Positions 19,099-28,945 are shown, counted from the stretch's first letter. The stretch: DNA of 64,000 nt from Planomonospora sp. ID67723 (GCF_015711605.1 NZ_JABTEZ010000006.1:62001-126000), one strand, 5' to 3'. Translations and numbers: made by a program. Notes: generated by a model not told the origin, from the sequence alone.

Positions 19099-19893
19099 TC
19101 ACTCCCAGCGGAAGGTCCTGGAGGCCAGCAGCAGGGAGCCCGCGGCCCAGCCGGCCAGGATCGCCAGGGCGGTGAACGGCACTCCGCCGCCGTCGGCCAG
19201 GACGGCCCGGAGGCCGCCGGCCAGCGCGGAGATCGGCAGCAGCGCCAGCACCGGCTCCGCCGAGTCGGGGAAGGCCTCCAGCGGGAAGATGACCCCGCCG
19301 CAGCCGAGCATGAGCAGGTAGACGAGGTTCGCCCCGGCCAGCGTGGCCTCCGCGCGCAGCGTGCCGGCCATCAGCAGGCCCAGCCCGCTGAAGGCGGCGG
19401 TGCCGAGCAGGATCAGCGCCAGCGCCGCAAGCGGCGAGCCGCCGGGCCGCCAGCCCAGGGCCAGCGCCACTCCACTGATGATCGCGACCTGGACGGCCTC
19501 GACCGCGACGACCGCGAGCGTCTTGGCCAGCAGCAGCCCGCTCCGCGAGAGCGGGGAGGCGCCCAGCCGCTTCAGCACGCCGTACCGGCGCTCGAAGCCG
19601 GTCGCGATGGCCTGCCCCGTGAAGGCCGTGGACATCACGGCCAGTGCGAGCACGCCGGGGGTCATGAAGTCGACCCGGGGACCGCCGCCCACGTTCACCA
19701 GGGGCGCGGCGGAGAAGCCGACGAGCAGCAGCACTGGAATGATCATGGTGAGCAGCAGTTGCTCGCCGTTGCGGAGCATCGCCCGGATCTCCGCGCCCGC
19801 CTGGGCCGACACCATCCGGGACAGCGGCGCGGCGCCCGGAGCCGGCGTGAGGTCCGGCCTGCCGGCCCCGGCCGGTCCTGTGGTCGTGGTCAT
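19099..19893 (-). CDS. ABC-2 type exporter permease
   Basis: Integral membrane subunit of 264 residues with six hydrophobic helices, of the daunorubicin-resistance (DrrB) type: FMTPGVLALAVMSTAFTGQAIATGFERRYGVLKRLGASPL is the conserved cytoplasmic segment (about residues 84-123, key residues GFERR and LGASPL). ATG 19893 overlaps the stop of the ATPase gene by 4 nt, so the two are coupled. As far as I recall, an ABC-2 pair sits beside sufR in Streptomyces as well, implying an old association with the suf region. Substrate unknown. Confidence 0.87.
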   Translation of the reverse strand: MTTTTGPAGAGRPDLTPAPGAAPLSRMVSAQAGAEIRAMLRNGEQLLLTMIIPVLLLVGFSAAPLVNVGGGPRVDFMTPGVLALAVMSTAFTGQAIATGFERRYGVLKRLGASPLSRSGLLLAKTLAVVAVEAVQVAIISGVALALGWRPGGSPLAALALILLGTAAFSGLGLLMAGTLRAEATLAGANLVYLLMLGCGGVIFPLEAFPDSAEPVLALLPISALAGGLRAVLADGGGVPFTALAILAGWAAGSLLLASRTFRWE

Positions 19894-20798
19894 CGCAGCT
19901 CCCGGCCGGTCAGTTCGAGGAAGACGTCCTCCAGGGTGCGGCGCTCGATGCTGAGATCGTCGGCCGTGACGCCCTCGGCGGCGCACCAGGCCGTCACGGT
20001 CGCCAGCAACTCGGGGCCGACCTGCCCTTCGATGATGTAGTGCCCCGAAGGGGACTCCTTGGCCGCGCTTCCCGCGGGCAGGGCGGTGAGGAGCTCGTCC
20101 AGGGCGAGCCCCGGCCGGGCGCGGAAGCGCAGCTGCCGCTCGGCTCCGGTGAGGGAGGCGGGCGTGCCCTCGGCCACCACCCTGCCGTGATCGATGATCA
20201 CCACGTGGTCCGAGAGCTTCTCGGCCTCGTCCATGTGGTGGGTGGTGAGCACCACCGAGACCCCGGCGGCCCGCAGATCGCCCACCAGCTCCCAGCAGGC
20301 GTGCCGGGCCTGCGGGTCGAGCCCGGCGGTGGGCTCGTCGAGGAAGACCAGCTCGGGACGGCCGACGACGGCCCCCGCCAGTGAGACGCGCTGCTGCTGG
20401 CCACCGGAGAGCCTCCGGTACGGCGTGCGGGCGTGCTCGGTCATCCCGAGCCGCTCCAGCAGCGCCGCCGGGTCGAGCGGGCTGGTGTGGAAACGGGACA
20501 TCAGCCGCAGCCACTCCCCGCAGCGCATGGCCGGGGGCACGCCCCCCGCCTGGAGCATCACGCCCACCCGCGCCCGCAGCTCCGGCCTGGACGGGTCGAG
20601 GCCGAGCACGTTCACGGTGCCGCCGTCGGCCCGCCGGAAGCCTTCGCAGATCTCGACGGTGGAGGTCTTGCCCGCGCCGTTGGGGCCCAGGATCGCGGTC
20701 ACCGCGCCGCGGGCGGCGCTGAGGGTCAGGCCGTCGAGCGCGGTCGTTCGGCCGTACCTCTTGACCAGGTCGATGATCTCGACGGCTGGGGAGTCCAT
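19890..20798 (-). CDS. ABC exporter ATP-binding subunit
   Basis: Cytoplasmic ATPase of 302 residues powering the ABC-2 permease. Walker A GPNGAGKTST (about residue 39), signature LSGGQQQRVSLA (about 137), Walker B VFLDEPTAGLD (about 158) and the H-loop LTTHHMDEAEKLSD are all intact; a DUF4162-like C-terminal extension (TLEDVFLELTGREL) is typical of DrrA exporters. ATG 20798 is given; GTG 20804 two codons upstream is better spaced from GGAGGA and may be the true start. The open frame beyond it has shadow composition. Confidence 0.9.
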   Translation of the reverse strand: MDSPAVEIIDLVKRYGRTTALDGLTLSAARGAVTAILGPNGAGKTSTVEICEGFRRADGGTVNVLGLDPSRPELRARVGVMLQAGGVPPAMRCGEWLRLMSRFHTSPLDPAALLERLGMTEHARTPYRRLSGGQQQRVSLAGAVVGRPELVFLDEPTAGLDPQARHACWELVGDLRAAGVSVVLTTHHMDEAEKLSDHVVIIDHGRVVAEGTPASLTGAERQLRFRARPGLALDELLTALPAGSAAKESPSGHYIIEGQVGPELLATVTAWCAAEGVTADDLSIERRTLEDVFLELTGRELR

Positions 20799-20976
20799 GG
20801 CCACGAGTTTAGGGACTCCTCCGGCCGGGTCCGCTCCCGCCCTTCCGCCCGGGCCGCCCCATGTCCGGTAAAAGGCTTCGGGCCGATCCCGCCAAGTCCG
20901 CTGATCGTCCCCCTGCCGCCCTCGTCGGCGCATGTCACGCTGTCCCCGTCCCGGGTTGCGACATCGAGGAGGTCGG

Positions 20977-21759
20977 GTGCCAGAGCGCAGCGGTCACAGG
21001 CCCGGCGTCCCGTGCTGGGTCGAACTCTCCAGCACCGACGTCGCCCTGTCGGTCGGGTTCTACCGGGAGCTCTTCGGCTGGGACGCGATGTTCGACGCCG
21101 AGCCGGAGTCGGGCGGGTACGGCAGGTTCACCAAGAACGGCAGGCTGGTGGCCGGGATCACGCCGAGCCTCGGCCCGGGCGCGCCCGCCGCCTGGAACAC
21201 CTACGTGGCCGTCGACGACGCCGCCGACACGATGGCGCGGGTGCGCGCGGCCGGGGGAGAGGTGGTCCTGGAGCCGGTGGCGATCCGGGAGAGGGGCGTG
21301 ACGGCCGCCTTCCAGGATCCGCTGGGCGCCTTCCTCGCCGTGTGGCAGCCGGGCGAGGACCACGGCGCCGAGCTCGTCTCGGAGCCGGGCGCGTTCGCCT
21401 GGTGCGAGCTGTCCTGCCGGGACACGGTCATCGCGCGCTCCTTCTACCAGGCGGTCTTCGGCTGGGAGGCCAGAGACGCCGGCGTCGCCGGCATGGAGTA
21501 CACCGAGTGGCGGGCGCAGGGCAGCCGTGCGGCGGGCATGGTGCCGATGGGCCCCGACGTCCCGGCGGAGGTGCCGTCGCACTGGAGGACCTACTTCGCG
21601 GTCGCGGACGCCGACGCCACCGTGGCGAAGGTCCGCGAGCTGGGGGGCCGGATCTTCACCGAGCCGGTGATGACCCCGGCGGGCGCGGTCGCGGTGATGG
21701 CCGATCCGGAGTTCGCCATCTTCGCGGTCGTCGTGCTGGACTGGGAGCGGATCCCCTGA
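20977..21759 (+). CDS. VOC-family protein with two glyoxalase-like domains
   Basis: Protein of 260 residues made of two tandem VOC repeats (about 10-125 and 135-260), each beginning with a WVEL/WCEL strand and containing FYRELFGWDA or FYQAVFGWEA. Similar actinomycete proteins are annotated as hydroxylases or glyoxalase/bleomycin-resistance-like proteins, but no activity is proven. GTG 20977 is set by GAGGAGG 4 nt upstream and the start of homology. It is divergent from the ABC exporter genes and monocistronic. Confidence 0.8.
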   Translation: MPERSGHRPGVPCWVELSSTDVALSVGFYRELFGWDAMFDAEPESGGYGRFTKNGRLVAGITPSLGPGAPAAWNTYVAVDDAADTMARVRAAGGEVVLEPVAIRERGVTAAFQDPLGAFLAVWQPGEDHGAELVSEPGAFAWCELSCRDTVIARSFYQAVFGWEARDAGVAGMEYTEWRAQGSRAAGMVPMGPDVPAEVPSHWRTYFAVADADATVAKVRELGGRIFTEPVMTPAGAVAVMADPEFAIFAVVVLDWERIP

Positions 21760-21762
21760 TCG

Positions 21763-21775
21763 TTTTCCGGGAAAA
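21763..21775. promoter_or_regulatory. 13-bp palindrome between VOC and MFS genes
   Basis: TTTTCC-G-GGAAAA directly after the VOC stop. It could be a weak terminator or an operator for the exporter 93 nt downstream; the AT-rich stretch that follows (about 21780-21830) would suit a promoter, but no convincing hexamer pair was found. Confidence 0.4.
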
Positions 21776-21867
21776 TCCGCTTTAGGGAATATAGGCAGAC
21801 CTTATCCCCGTTACGGAGCATTGGCCCTTACGGGTCCTCGTGGCCTGTGAGGAATAGGGGATCGGGA

Positions 21868-23109
21868 ATGACCGCGGCCGACGCCGCGCCGGAGGAGTCC
21901 GGCATTTCATCGGGCGGGCGCCGCCGGACGCTGCTCCTGCTCGTCCTGGGCGCGCTCTCGGCGATCGGCCCGCTCTCCATCGACATGTACCTGCCGGCCT
22001 TCCCCGCCATCGCCGGGGAACTGGGCGCCGGTCAGGCCCAGGTGCAGCTCACGCTGACCGCCTGCCTCGTCGGCGTCTCCGCGGGGCAGGTCATCGCGGG
22101 CCCGCTCAGCGACGTGCGGGGGCGCCGCGTCCCGCTGGTGGCCGGCATCACCGCCTACGCCGCGGCCTCCCTGCTGTGCGCGTTCTCCCCGACCGTCTAC
22201 GGGCTGATCGGGTTCCGCCTGCTCCAGGGGATCGCGGGCGGCGCCGCGCTGGTGATCGTCCGCGCGGTCGTCCGCGACCTCTACGAGGGCGCCGCCATCG
22301 CGCGCATCTTCGCCACCCTCATGCTCGTCAGCGGGCTCGCGCCGATCCTGGCCCCGATCCTCGGCGCGGAGCTGCTCTCCCACACCTCCTGGCGCGGGAT
22401 CTTCGTGGCGCTGAGCGCCGGCGGGCTGGTGCTGCTGACCGCCGCGCTGTCCGGGGTGCGGGAGACGCTCCCCGCGCACAGGCGCGAGGCCGGCGGCCTG
22501 AGGAAGACCCTGGCCACCTTCGGGAAGCTGCTGCGCAGCCGGCCCTTCATGTCCAGCGCGCTCGCCGGCGGGCTGGGGTTCGGCGGCATGTTCGCCTACA
22601 TCTCCGGCTCGCCGTTCGTCCTGCAGGAGGTGTACGGCGCCTCGCCGCGCACCTTCTCGCTGGTGTTCGCGCTCAACGCGATCGGCCTGACGGTCACCGC
22701 CCAGATCGGCGGCCGGCTCGCCGGGCGCCGGGTGGCGCCCGCGCGGCTGATCGTGATCGGCCTGTTCGCCTACGTGGCCGGGGCGGGCGCGGTGACCGTC
22801 ACCGCCCTCCTCGACCTCCCGCTTGCGGCGCTGGTCGCCTCGTTGTTCGTGATGATGTGCGGCGCGGGCCTCGTGCTGCCGGGTGCCGGCGCGCTCGCGC
22901 TGGCCGGCCAGCCCCCGCAGGTCGCCGGGAGCGCCTCGGCGCTGCTGGGCGTCCTGCAGTTCGCGCTCGGCGCGCTCGCCGCCCCACTGGTGGGACTGGG
23001 CGACGGGTCGGCACTGCCGATGGCCACCGTGCTGGCCGGGTTCGCGGTGGCGGCCTTCGCCGCCTTCGCCGGGCTGCGCAGGCCGACGGGGGCCGTTTCC
23101 GCAGCTTAG
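21868..23109 (+). CDS. Bcr/CflA-type MFS drug exporter
   Basis: Twelve-helix major facilitator protein of 413 residues. Motif A appears as GPLSDVRGRR (about residues 75-84) and the opening GPLSIDMYLPAFPAIAGELG is the Bcr/CflA signature; motif C-like GLAPILAPILGAEL is near residue 155. It probably exports antibiotics or sulfonamide-like compounds by proton antiport. ATG 21868 has AGGGG at proper spacing; GTG 21847 is a weaker alternative. Its stop codon lies inside the iron-box-like palindrome that precedes sufR. Confidence 0.87.
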   Translation: MTAADAAPEESGISSGGRRRTLLLLVLGALSAIGPLSIDMYLPAFPAIAGELGAGQAQVQLTLTACLVGVSAGQVIAGPLSDVRGRRVPLVAGITAYAAASLLCAFSPTVYGLIGFRLLQGIAGGAALVIVRAVVRDLYEGAAIARIFATLMLVSGLAPILAPILGAELLSHTSWRGIFVALSAGGLVLLTAALSGVRETLPAHRREAGGLRKTLATFGKLLRSRPFMSSALAGGLGFGGMFAYISGSPFVLQEVYGASPRTFSLVFALNAIGLTVTAQIGGRLAGRRVAPARLIVIGLFAYVAGAGAVTVTALLDLPLAALVASLFVMMCGAGLVLPGAGALALAGQPPQVAGSASALLGVLQFALGALAAPLVGLGDGSALPMATVLAGFAVAAFAAFAGLRRPTGAVSAA

Positions 23110-23124
23110 GTAAGGCTTACCTGG
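23106..23124. promoter_or_regulatory. DtxR/IdeR-like iron box upstream of sufR
   Basis: AGGTAAGGCTTACCT at 23108-23122 is a perfect 7-1-7 inverted repeat with the same geometry as the 19-bp actinobacterial iron box TTAGGTTAGGCTAACCTAA, matching 15 of 19 positions when flanks are included. It overlaps the exporter stop codon and lies 38 nt upstream of the putative suf -35. No T-tract follows, which argues against a terminator. Confidence 0.6.
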
Positions 23125-23159
23125 GTGATGAATTGCATTTCCTGGAAACCTCCACCGGT

Positions 23160-23196
23160 TTGGCAGCGGGGAAGGAATTACGCCACACTGATGTTG
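23160..23196 (+). promoter_or_regulatory. leaderless suf operon promoter
   Basis: TTGGCA (23160-23165), 18-nt spacer, CACACT (23184-23189), with the predicted transcription start at or within a base or two of GTG 23196. There is no ribosome-binding site ahead of that GTG, which fits a leaderless transcript. Confidence 0.6.
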
Positions 23197-23199
23197 TGA
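23185..23199. promoter_or_regulatory. SufR-type operator over the start codon
   Basis: ACACT-N5-TGTGA lies exactly over the -10 and the sufR start codon; the core dyad is CACA-N7-TGTG. This is the motif I recall as reported for mycobacterial SufR. A bound repressor would occlude both RNA polymerase and the leaderless start, giving autoregulation of the whole operon. Confidence 0.65.
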
Positions 23200-23933
23200 A
23201 ATACGTGGAAGGGATTCCGGGCACCGAGGAGACCGCCGTCGCGCGGTCCTCCGGAGTGTCCGCCGAGAGCGGCACGCGAGCGCGTGTCGCCCGGCTGATC
23301 CTGGAACACGGACCCATCACCGCCGCCGCCCTCGGCGAACGGCTCGGGCTCACCCCCGCCGCCGTCCGCCGCCATCTGGACGCGCTGCTCGCCGACGGGA
23401 TGATCGAGCCCCGTACGGCGCGCCCGCGCGGCCAGCGTGGACGGGGGCGACCGGCGAAACTGTTCGCCATCACCGATGCCGGGCGGAGCGCCTTCGAACA
23501 CGCCTACGACGGTCTGGCCGGGAGCGCCCTGCGCTTCCTGGCCGAGCGCGCGGGCGAGGAAGCCGTGGCCGAGTTCGCCCGGTCGCAGGTGTCCGGCCTG
23601 GTCGGCCGCCTGCGACCCGAGATGGACGACGTCCCCGCTGAGGAGCGGGTGCGCGTCCTGGCCGAGGCGCTCTCGGCCGACGGCTACGCCGCTTCGGCGA
23701 GCAAGGCCAGTCTCGGAGGCGAGCAGTTGTGCCAGCACCACTGCCCGGTGGCGCACGTGGCCGCGGAGTTCCCGCAGCTGTGCGAGGCCGAGACGGAGGC
23801 GTTCGCGCAAATTCTCGGCACGCCAGTGCAGCGGCTCGCGACCATCGCCCACGGCGACGGGGTGTGCACCACCCACGTGAGCCCACCCCGTCCTAGAACG
23901 ATCGACGAATCGAGCAAGGAGACCGGAAGGTGA
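23196..23933 (+). CDS. sufR: SufR-type iron-sulfur repressor
   Basis: Winged-HTH regulator of 245 residues that senses cluster status and represses the suf operon. The HTH is [20 protein letters not shown] (about residues 34-53), followed by a wing with RGRPAK. The C-terminal cluster ligands are C-x3-C-x12-C in [21 protein letters not shown] (about 183-202) plus a later Cys in DGVCTTH. GTG 23196 is chosen because the promoter and operator end there and the N-terminus ([12 protein letters not shown]) lines up with leaderless homologues. The stop overlaps the sufB start. Confidence 0.92.
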   Translation: MKYVEGIPGTEETAVARSSGVSAESGTRARVARLILEHGPITAAALGERLGLTPAAVRRHLDALLADGMIEPRTARPRGQRGRGRPAKLFAITDAGRSAFEHAYDGLAGSALRFLAERAGEEAVAEFARSQVSGLVGRLRPEMDDVPAEERVRVLAEALSADGYAASASKASLGGEQLCQHHCPVAHVAAEFPQLCEAETEAFAQILGTPVQRLATIAHGDGVCTTHVSPPRPRTIDESSKETGR

Positions 23934-25342
23934 CTGTCACCGACCGCCCGGAGCTGGAAGGCCTCGGGAATTACAAGTTCGGCTGGGCCGACTCTGATGT
24001 GGCCGGCGCCGCAGCCCGCCGCGGCCTGTCCGAGGAGGTCGTCCGTAACATCTCCGCGCTCAAGAACGAGCCGGAGTGGATGCTGGACCTGCGTCTGAAG
24101 GGCCTGCGACTCTTCGGCAAGAAGCCCATGCCGAGCTGGGGATCCGACCTCTCCGGCATCGACTTCGACAACATCAAGTACTTCGTGCGCTCCACCGAGA
24201 AGCAGGCCGCTTCCTGGGACGAGCTGCCCGAGGACATCAAGAACACCTACGACAAGCTCGGCATCCCCGAGGCGGAGAAGCAGCGCCTGATCGCCGGCGT
24301 CGCCGCCCAGTACGAATCCGAGGTCGTCTACCACAAGATCCGTGAGGACCTTGAGGAGAAGGGTGTCATCTTCGTCGACACCGACACCGGCCTGCGCGAG
24401 CACGAGGAGCTCTTCAAGGAGTACTTCGGCTCGGTCATCCCGGTCGGCGACAACAAGTTCGCCGCGCTCAACACCGCGACCTGGTCCGGTGGCTCGTTCA
24501 TCTACGTGCCGCCGAACGTCAACGTGGAGATCCCGCTCCAGGCCTACTTCCGGATCAACACCGAGAACATGGGCCAGTTCGAGCGGACCCTGATCATCGT
24601 GGACGAGAACTCCTACGTCCACTACGTCGAAGGCTGCACCGCGCCGATCTACTCCTCCGACTCGCTGCACAGCGCCGTCGTGGAGATCATCGTGAAGAAG
24701 GGCGCCCGCTGCCGCTACACGACCATCCAGAACTGGTCGAACAACGTCTACAACCTGGTCACCAAGCGCGCCGTGGCCTACGAGGGCGCGACCATGGAGT
24801 GGATCGACGGCAACATCGGCTCCAAGGTCACGATGAAGTACCCGGCCGTCTACCTGATGGGCGAGCACGCCAAGGGCGAGACGCTGAGCGTCGCCTTCGC
24901 CGGCGAGGGCCAGCACCAGGACGCCGGGGCCAAGATGGTGCACCTCGCGCCGAACACCAGCTCCACCGTCATCTCCAAGTCCGTCGCCCGTGGCGGCGGC
25001 CGTACCTCCTACCGCGGTCTGGTCCAGATCGAGGAGGGCGCCCACGGCAGCGCCAGCACGGTCAAGTGCGACGCGCTCCTGGTCGACCAGATCAGCCGCT
25101 CCGACACCTACCCCTACGTCGACGTCCGCGAGGACGACGTCTCGATGGGGCACGAGGCCACCGTCTCCAAGGTCTCCGACGACCAGCTCTTCTACCTGAT
25201 GAGCCGCGGTCTGGACGAGGACGAGGCGATGGCGATGATCGTGCGCGGCTTCGTCGAGCCGATCGCCCGCGAGCTCCCGATGGAGTACGCCCTGGAGCTG
25301 AACCGCCTGATCGAACTGCAGATGGAAGGGGCCGTCGGCTGA
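23930..25342 (+). CDS. sufB: Fe-S cluster scaffold subunit SufB
   Basis: Scaffold component of the SufBCD complex on which nascent clusters are built, cytoplasmic. The 470-residue length and sequence ([14 protein letters not shown] near the start; [31 protein letters not shown] with the conserved Cys near residue 236; [21 protein letters not shown]) are those of actinobacterial SufB. GTG 23930 overlaps the sufR stop (GTGA) and has AAGGAG at good distance. It is the first structural gene of the only Fe-S biogenesis operon seen here, the expected sole system in actinobacteria. Confidence 0.97.
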   Translation: MTVTDRPELEGLGNYKFGWADSDVAGAAARRGLSEEVVRNISALKNEPEWMLDLRLKGLRLFGKKPMPSWGSDLSGIDFDNIKYFVRSTEKQAASWDELPEDIKNTYDKLGIPEAEKQRLIAGVAAQYESEVVYHKIREDLEEKGVIFVDTDTGLREHEELFKEYFGSVIPVGDNKFAALNTATWSGGSFIYVPPNVNVEIPLQAYFRINTENMGQFERTLIIVDENSYVHYVEGCTAPIYSSDSLHSAVVEIIVKKGARCRYTTIQNWSNNVYNLVTKRAVAYEGATMEWIDGNIGSKVTMKYPAVYLMGEHAKGETLSVAFAGEGQHQDAGAKMVHLAPNTSSTVISKSVARGGGRTSYRGLVQIEEGAHGSASTVKCDALLVDQISRSDTYPYVDVREDDVSMGHEATVSKVSDDQLFYLMSRGLDEDEAMAMIVRGFVEPIARELPMEYALELNRLIELQMEGAVG

Positions 25343-26460
25343 TGGGTCTCGCAACAACCCCCTCGTCGACCCTCCAGCGCAAGTCCTCCTACGAGCTGGA
25401 CGACTTCGCGGTGCCGACCGGCCGGGAGGAGGAGTGGCGCTTCACGCCGCTGTCGCGGCTCAAGGGCCTGCACGACGGCACCGCCGCCGCCTCCGGCGCC
25501 GTGGCCGTCTCGGTGGACGCCGCCCCCGAGGCCGTCGTGGAGACCGTGGGCCGCGACGACGAGCGGATCGGCAAGGCCTACGTGCCCTCCGACCGGGTCA
25601 GCGCCCAGGCCTACGCCTCCTTCGAGAAGGCCACCGTCATCACGGTCCCGCGCGAGGCGGTCGCCTCCAAGCCGACGGTGATCACCTTCACCGGCGGCGG
25701 CGGCACGGCCTACGGCCACACCGTGGTCAGGCTGGAGCCGATGGCCGAGGCCGTCGTCGTCCTGGACCACCGGGGCAGCGCGGTCTACGCCGACAACGTC
25801 GAGTTCGTCGTGGGCGACGGAGCCACCCTCAAGGTCGTCAGCCTGCAGGACTGGGCCGACGACGCGGTGCACGTCTCCCAGCACCACGCCCGGCTCGGCA
25901 AGGACGCCACCTTCCGCGGCTTCGTGGTCACCCTCGGCGGCGACGTGGTCCGGCTCTCGCCGTCGGTCTCCTACTCCGCCCCGGGCGGCGACGCCGACCT
26001 GACCGGCCTGTACTTCGTGGACGCCGGCCAGCACCTGGAGCACCGCCTGCTGGTGGACCACTCCCAGCCCAACTGCAAGAGCAACGTGGTCTACAAGGGC
26101 GCGCTGCAGGGCGACGACGCCCACGCGGTCTGGATCGGCGACGTGATCATCCGGGTGGAGGCCGAGGGCACCGACACCTACGAGCTCAACCGGAACCTCC
26201 TGCTCACCGACGGCGCCCGCGCCGACTCGGTGCCGAACCTGGAGATCCTCACCGGCGAGGTCGCCGGCGCGGGCCACGCCAGCGCCACCGGCCGCCTGGA
26301 CGACGAGCACATCTTCTACCTCCAGGCCCGCGGCATCCCGTTCGACGAGGCCCGCCGCCTGGTCATCCGGGGCTTCTTCGCACAGTTGCTGGAGAAGATC
26401 GAGCTTCCCGAGCTTCGTGAGCGGGTGCTCGCCAAGGTTGAGGCGGAGCTCGAGAAGTGA
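25342..26460 (+). CDS. sufD: Fe-S cluster assembly subunit SufD
   Basis: Partner of SufB in the SufBC2D scaffold; 372 residues. The N-terminal AVPTGREEEWRFTPLSRL is the SufD signature, and the beta-helical core ends with HEHIFYLQARGIPFDEARRL-like sequence (DDEHIFYLQARGI near residue 320). The conserved LVDHSQPNCKSNVVYKG segment is at about residue 235. Its ATG shares a base with the sufB stop (TGATG), so synthesis is coupled. Confidence 0.96.
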   Translation: MGLATTPSSTLQRKSSYELDDFAVPTGREEEWRFTPLSRLKGLHDGTAAASGAVAVSVDAAPEAVVETVGRDDERIGKAYVPSDRVSAQAYASFEKATVITVPREAVASKPTVITFTGGGGTAYGHTVVRLEPMAEAVVVLDHRGSAVYADNVEFVVGDGATLKVVSLQDWADDAVHVSQHHARLGKDATFRGFVVTLGGDVVRLSPSVSYSAPGGDADLTGLYFVDAGQHLEHRLLVDHSQPNCKSNVVYKGALQGDDAHAVWIGDVIIRVEAEGTDTYELNRNLLLTDGARADSVPNLEILTGEVAGAGHASATGRLDDEHIFYLQARGIPFDEARRLVIRGFFAQLLEKIELPELRERVLAKVEAELEK

Positions 26461-26774
26461 CGTTCGAGAAAGCCTGCAAGGTCGCCGACATCCCCGACGG
26501 GGGCGTGATCGGCGTGGAGGTCGGCACGACCCCGGTCGCCCTGGTCCGCCAGGGCGAGGAGGTCTACGCCCTGCACGACGTGTGCTCCCACGCCGAGGTC
26601 AAGCTCAGCGAGGGAGAGGTCTACGACGGCAGCCTGGAGTGCTGGCTGCACGGCTCGTGTTTCGACCTGCGCTCGGGCAAGCCCACCGGCCCGCCCGCCA
26701 ACAAGCCTGTTCCCGTTTACCGAGTCAAGATCGACGGCGACGACGTGCTCGTCTCGCTCTCGAAGGAGTCATAA
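26457..26774 (+). CDS. Rieske-type [2Fe-2S] ferredoxin in suf operon
   Basis: Small soluble Rieske protein of 105 residues with ligands C-x-H in VCSHAEVKL (about residues 41-43) and C-x2-H in LECWLHGSCF (about 61-64). It is annotated elsewhere as a non-heme oxygenase ferredoxin, but its constant place between sufD and sufC in actinobacteria suggests an electron-supply or cluster-carrier role in biogenesis; this is inference. GTG 26457 overlaps the sufD stop by 4 nt. Confidence 0.93.
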   Translation: MTFEKACKVADIPDGGVIGVEVGTTPVALVRQGEEVYALHDVCSHAEVKLSEGEVYDGSLECWLHGSCFDLRSGKPTGPPANKPVPVYRVKIDGDDVLVSLSKES

Positions 26775-27521
<747 letters not shown>

Positions 27522-27528
27522 GCCTGGG

Positions 27529-27651
27529 AGCGAATGAGGAGCGGTGAGCGACCGATGAGCGCGGAGCGAGGCCGACGCGGTGAGCGGAGTGGCCGGCTGA
27601 GGGACGAGGCCGTCCGCGAAGCGAATGAGGAGCGGTGAGCGACCGATGAGC
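27529..27651 (+). repeat. 32-bp direct repeat duplicating the sufS start region
   Basis: A perfect 32-nt direct repeat occurs at 27529-27560 and 27620-27651, 91 bp apart; the second copy contains the sufS ribosome-binding region and its first codons (ATG AGC). The first copy keeps an ATG (27534) that opens a 34-codon frame ending at 27638. The spacer is rich in GAGCG/GGTGAGCG units, so this looks like local amplification of a short G-rich unit rather than a gene. Confidence 0.85.
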
Positions 27652-28905
27652 ACAGAGTTCGACGTGGAGAGGATCAGGAAGGACTTTCCGGTCCTCTCCC
27701 GCGAGCTGCCCGGCGGCAGACCCCTGGTCTACCTCGACTCGGGCAACTCCTCGCAGAAGCCGGCCCAGGTGATCGAGGTCATGCGCGAGCACCTGTCGAT
27801 GCACTACGGCAACGTCGGCCGGGCCATGCACGTGCTGGGCGCGGAGTCCACCGAGGCCTACGAGGCGGCCCGGGACAAGGTCGCCTCCTTCGTCGGCGCG
27901 CCGAGCCGTGACGAGATCGTCTTCACCAAGAACGCCTCCGAGGCGCTCAACCTGGTGGCCTACGCCTTCGGCAACCCCATCAACGAGGACCCCCGGTTCA
28001 TGATGGGGCCCGGCGACGAGATCGTCATCTCCGAGATGGAGCACCACTCCAACATCGTGCCGTGGCAGCTGCTCGCGCGGCGCACCGGCGCGACGCTGCG
28101 GTGGTTCTCCGTCACCGACGAGGGCCGCCTCGACCTGTCGAACCTCGACGAGCTGGTCACCGAGCGCACGAAGATCGTGTCGATCGCGCACCAGTCGAAC
28201 GTGCTCGGCACGGTCAACCCTGTCGCCCGGGTGCTCGCCCGGGCCCGCCAGGTGGGCGCGCTGATGATGCTGGACGCCTCCCAGTCGGTCCCGCACAAGC
28301 CGGTGGACGTGGCCGCGCTGGGCGTGGACTTCCTGGCCTTCACCGGGCACAAGGCGGCCGGTCCCTCCGGCATCGGCGTGCTGTGGGCCCGGGCGGAGCT
28401 GCTGGAGGCGATGCCGCCGTTCCTGGGCGGCGGGGAGATGATCGAGGCGGTCTGGATGGACCGCTCGACCTACGCGCCCGCGCCGCACAAGTTCGAGGCG
28501 GGCACCCCGCCGATCGTCGAGGCCATCGGCCTCGGCGCCGCGGTGGACTACCTGGCGTCGGTCGGGATGGAGGCCATCGCCGCCCACGAGCGCGAGCTGG
28601 TCCGCTACGCGCTCCAGGAACTGGGCGAGGTGCCAGGTCTGAAGGTCGTGGGCCCGACCGGCCTGGAAGACCGCGGAGGAACGGTCTCGTTCACGCTGGA
28701 GGGGATCCACCCGCACGACGTCGGCCAGATCCTGGACGACGAGTTCGGCGTGGCCGTGCGCGTGGGACACCACTGCGCCCGTCCGCTCCACCTGAGGTTC
28801 GGGATCCCCGCCACCACGCGGGCCTCCTTCTACCTCTACAACACCCCGGCCGAGATCGACGCCCTGGTCCGCGGCCTCCACCACGTGCGGAAGGTGTTCG
28901 CGTAG
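27646..28905 (+). CDS. sufS: SufS-type cysteine desulfurase
   Basis: PLP enzyme of 419 residues that abstracts sulfur from cysteine for cluster assembly. The PLP lysine is in AFTGHKAAGPSGIG (about residue 234) and the persulfide cysteine in VGHHCARPLHLRFGI (about 374), the group II signature; YLDSGNSSQKPAQVIEV opens the fold. ATG 27646 is preferred over ATG 27625, which lies in repeat sequence and has no Shine-Dalgarno. Its dedicated sulfur acceptor SufU follows. Confidence 0.96.
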   Translation: MSTEFDVERIRKDFPVLSRELPGGRPLVYLDSGNSSQKPAQVIEVMREHLSMHYGNVGRAMHVLGAESTEAYEAARDKVASFVGAPSRDEIVFTKNASEALNLVAYAFGNPINEDPRFMMGPGDEIVISEMEHHSNIVPWQLLARRTGATLRWFSVTDEGRLDLSNLDELVTERTKIVSIAHQSNVLGTVNPVARVLARARQVGALMMLDASQSVPHKPVDVAALGVDFLAFTGHKAAGPSGIGVLWARAELLEAMPPFLGGGEMIEAVWMDRSTYAPAPHKFEAGTPPIVEAIGLGAAVDYLASVGMEAIAAHERELVRYALQELGEVPGLKVVGPTGLEDRGGTVSFTLEGIHPHDVGQILDDEFGVAVRVGHHCARPLHLRFGIPATTRASFYLYNTPAEIDALVRGLHHVRKVFA

Positions 28906-28945
28906 CGATGCCGGAGCAGCCGAACGGACGAGTGAGCCCAAGCCT

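Noticed and set aside
21780-21840. Promoter or iron box ahead of the Bcr/CflA exporter
   Set aside because: The region is AT-rich, but no hexamer pair or dyad beyond the 13-bp palindrome could be supported.
27534-27638. 34-codon frame upstream of sufS as a leader peptide gene
   Set aside because: It consists only of the duplicated start region and G-rich repeat units, with Arg/Glu-biased translation; a repeat explains it better.
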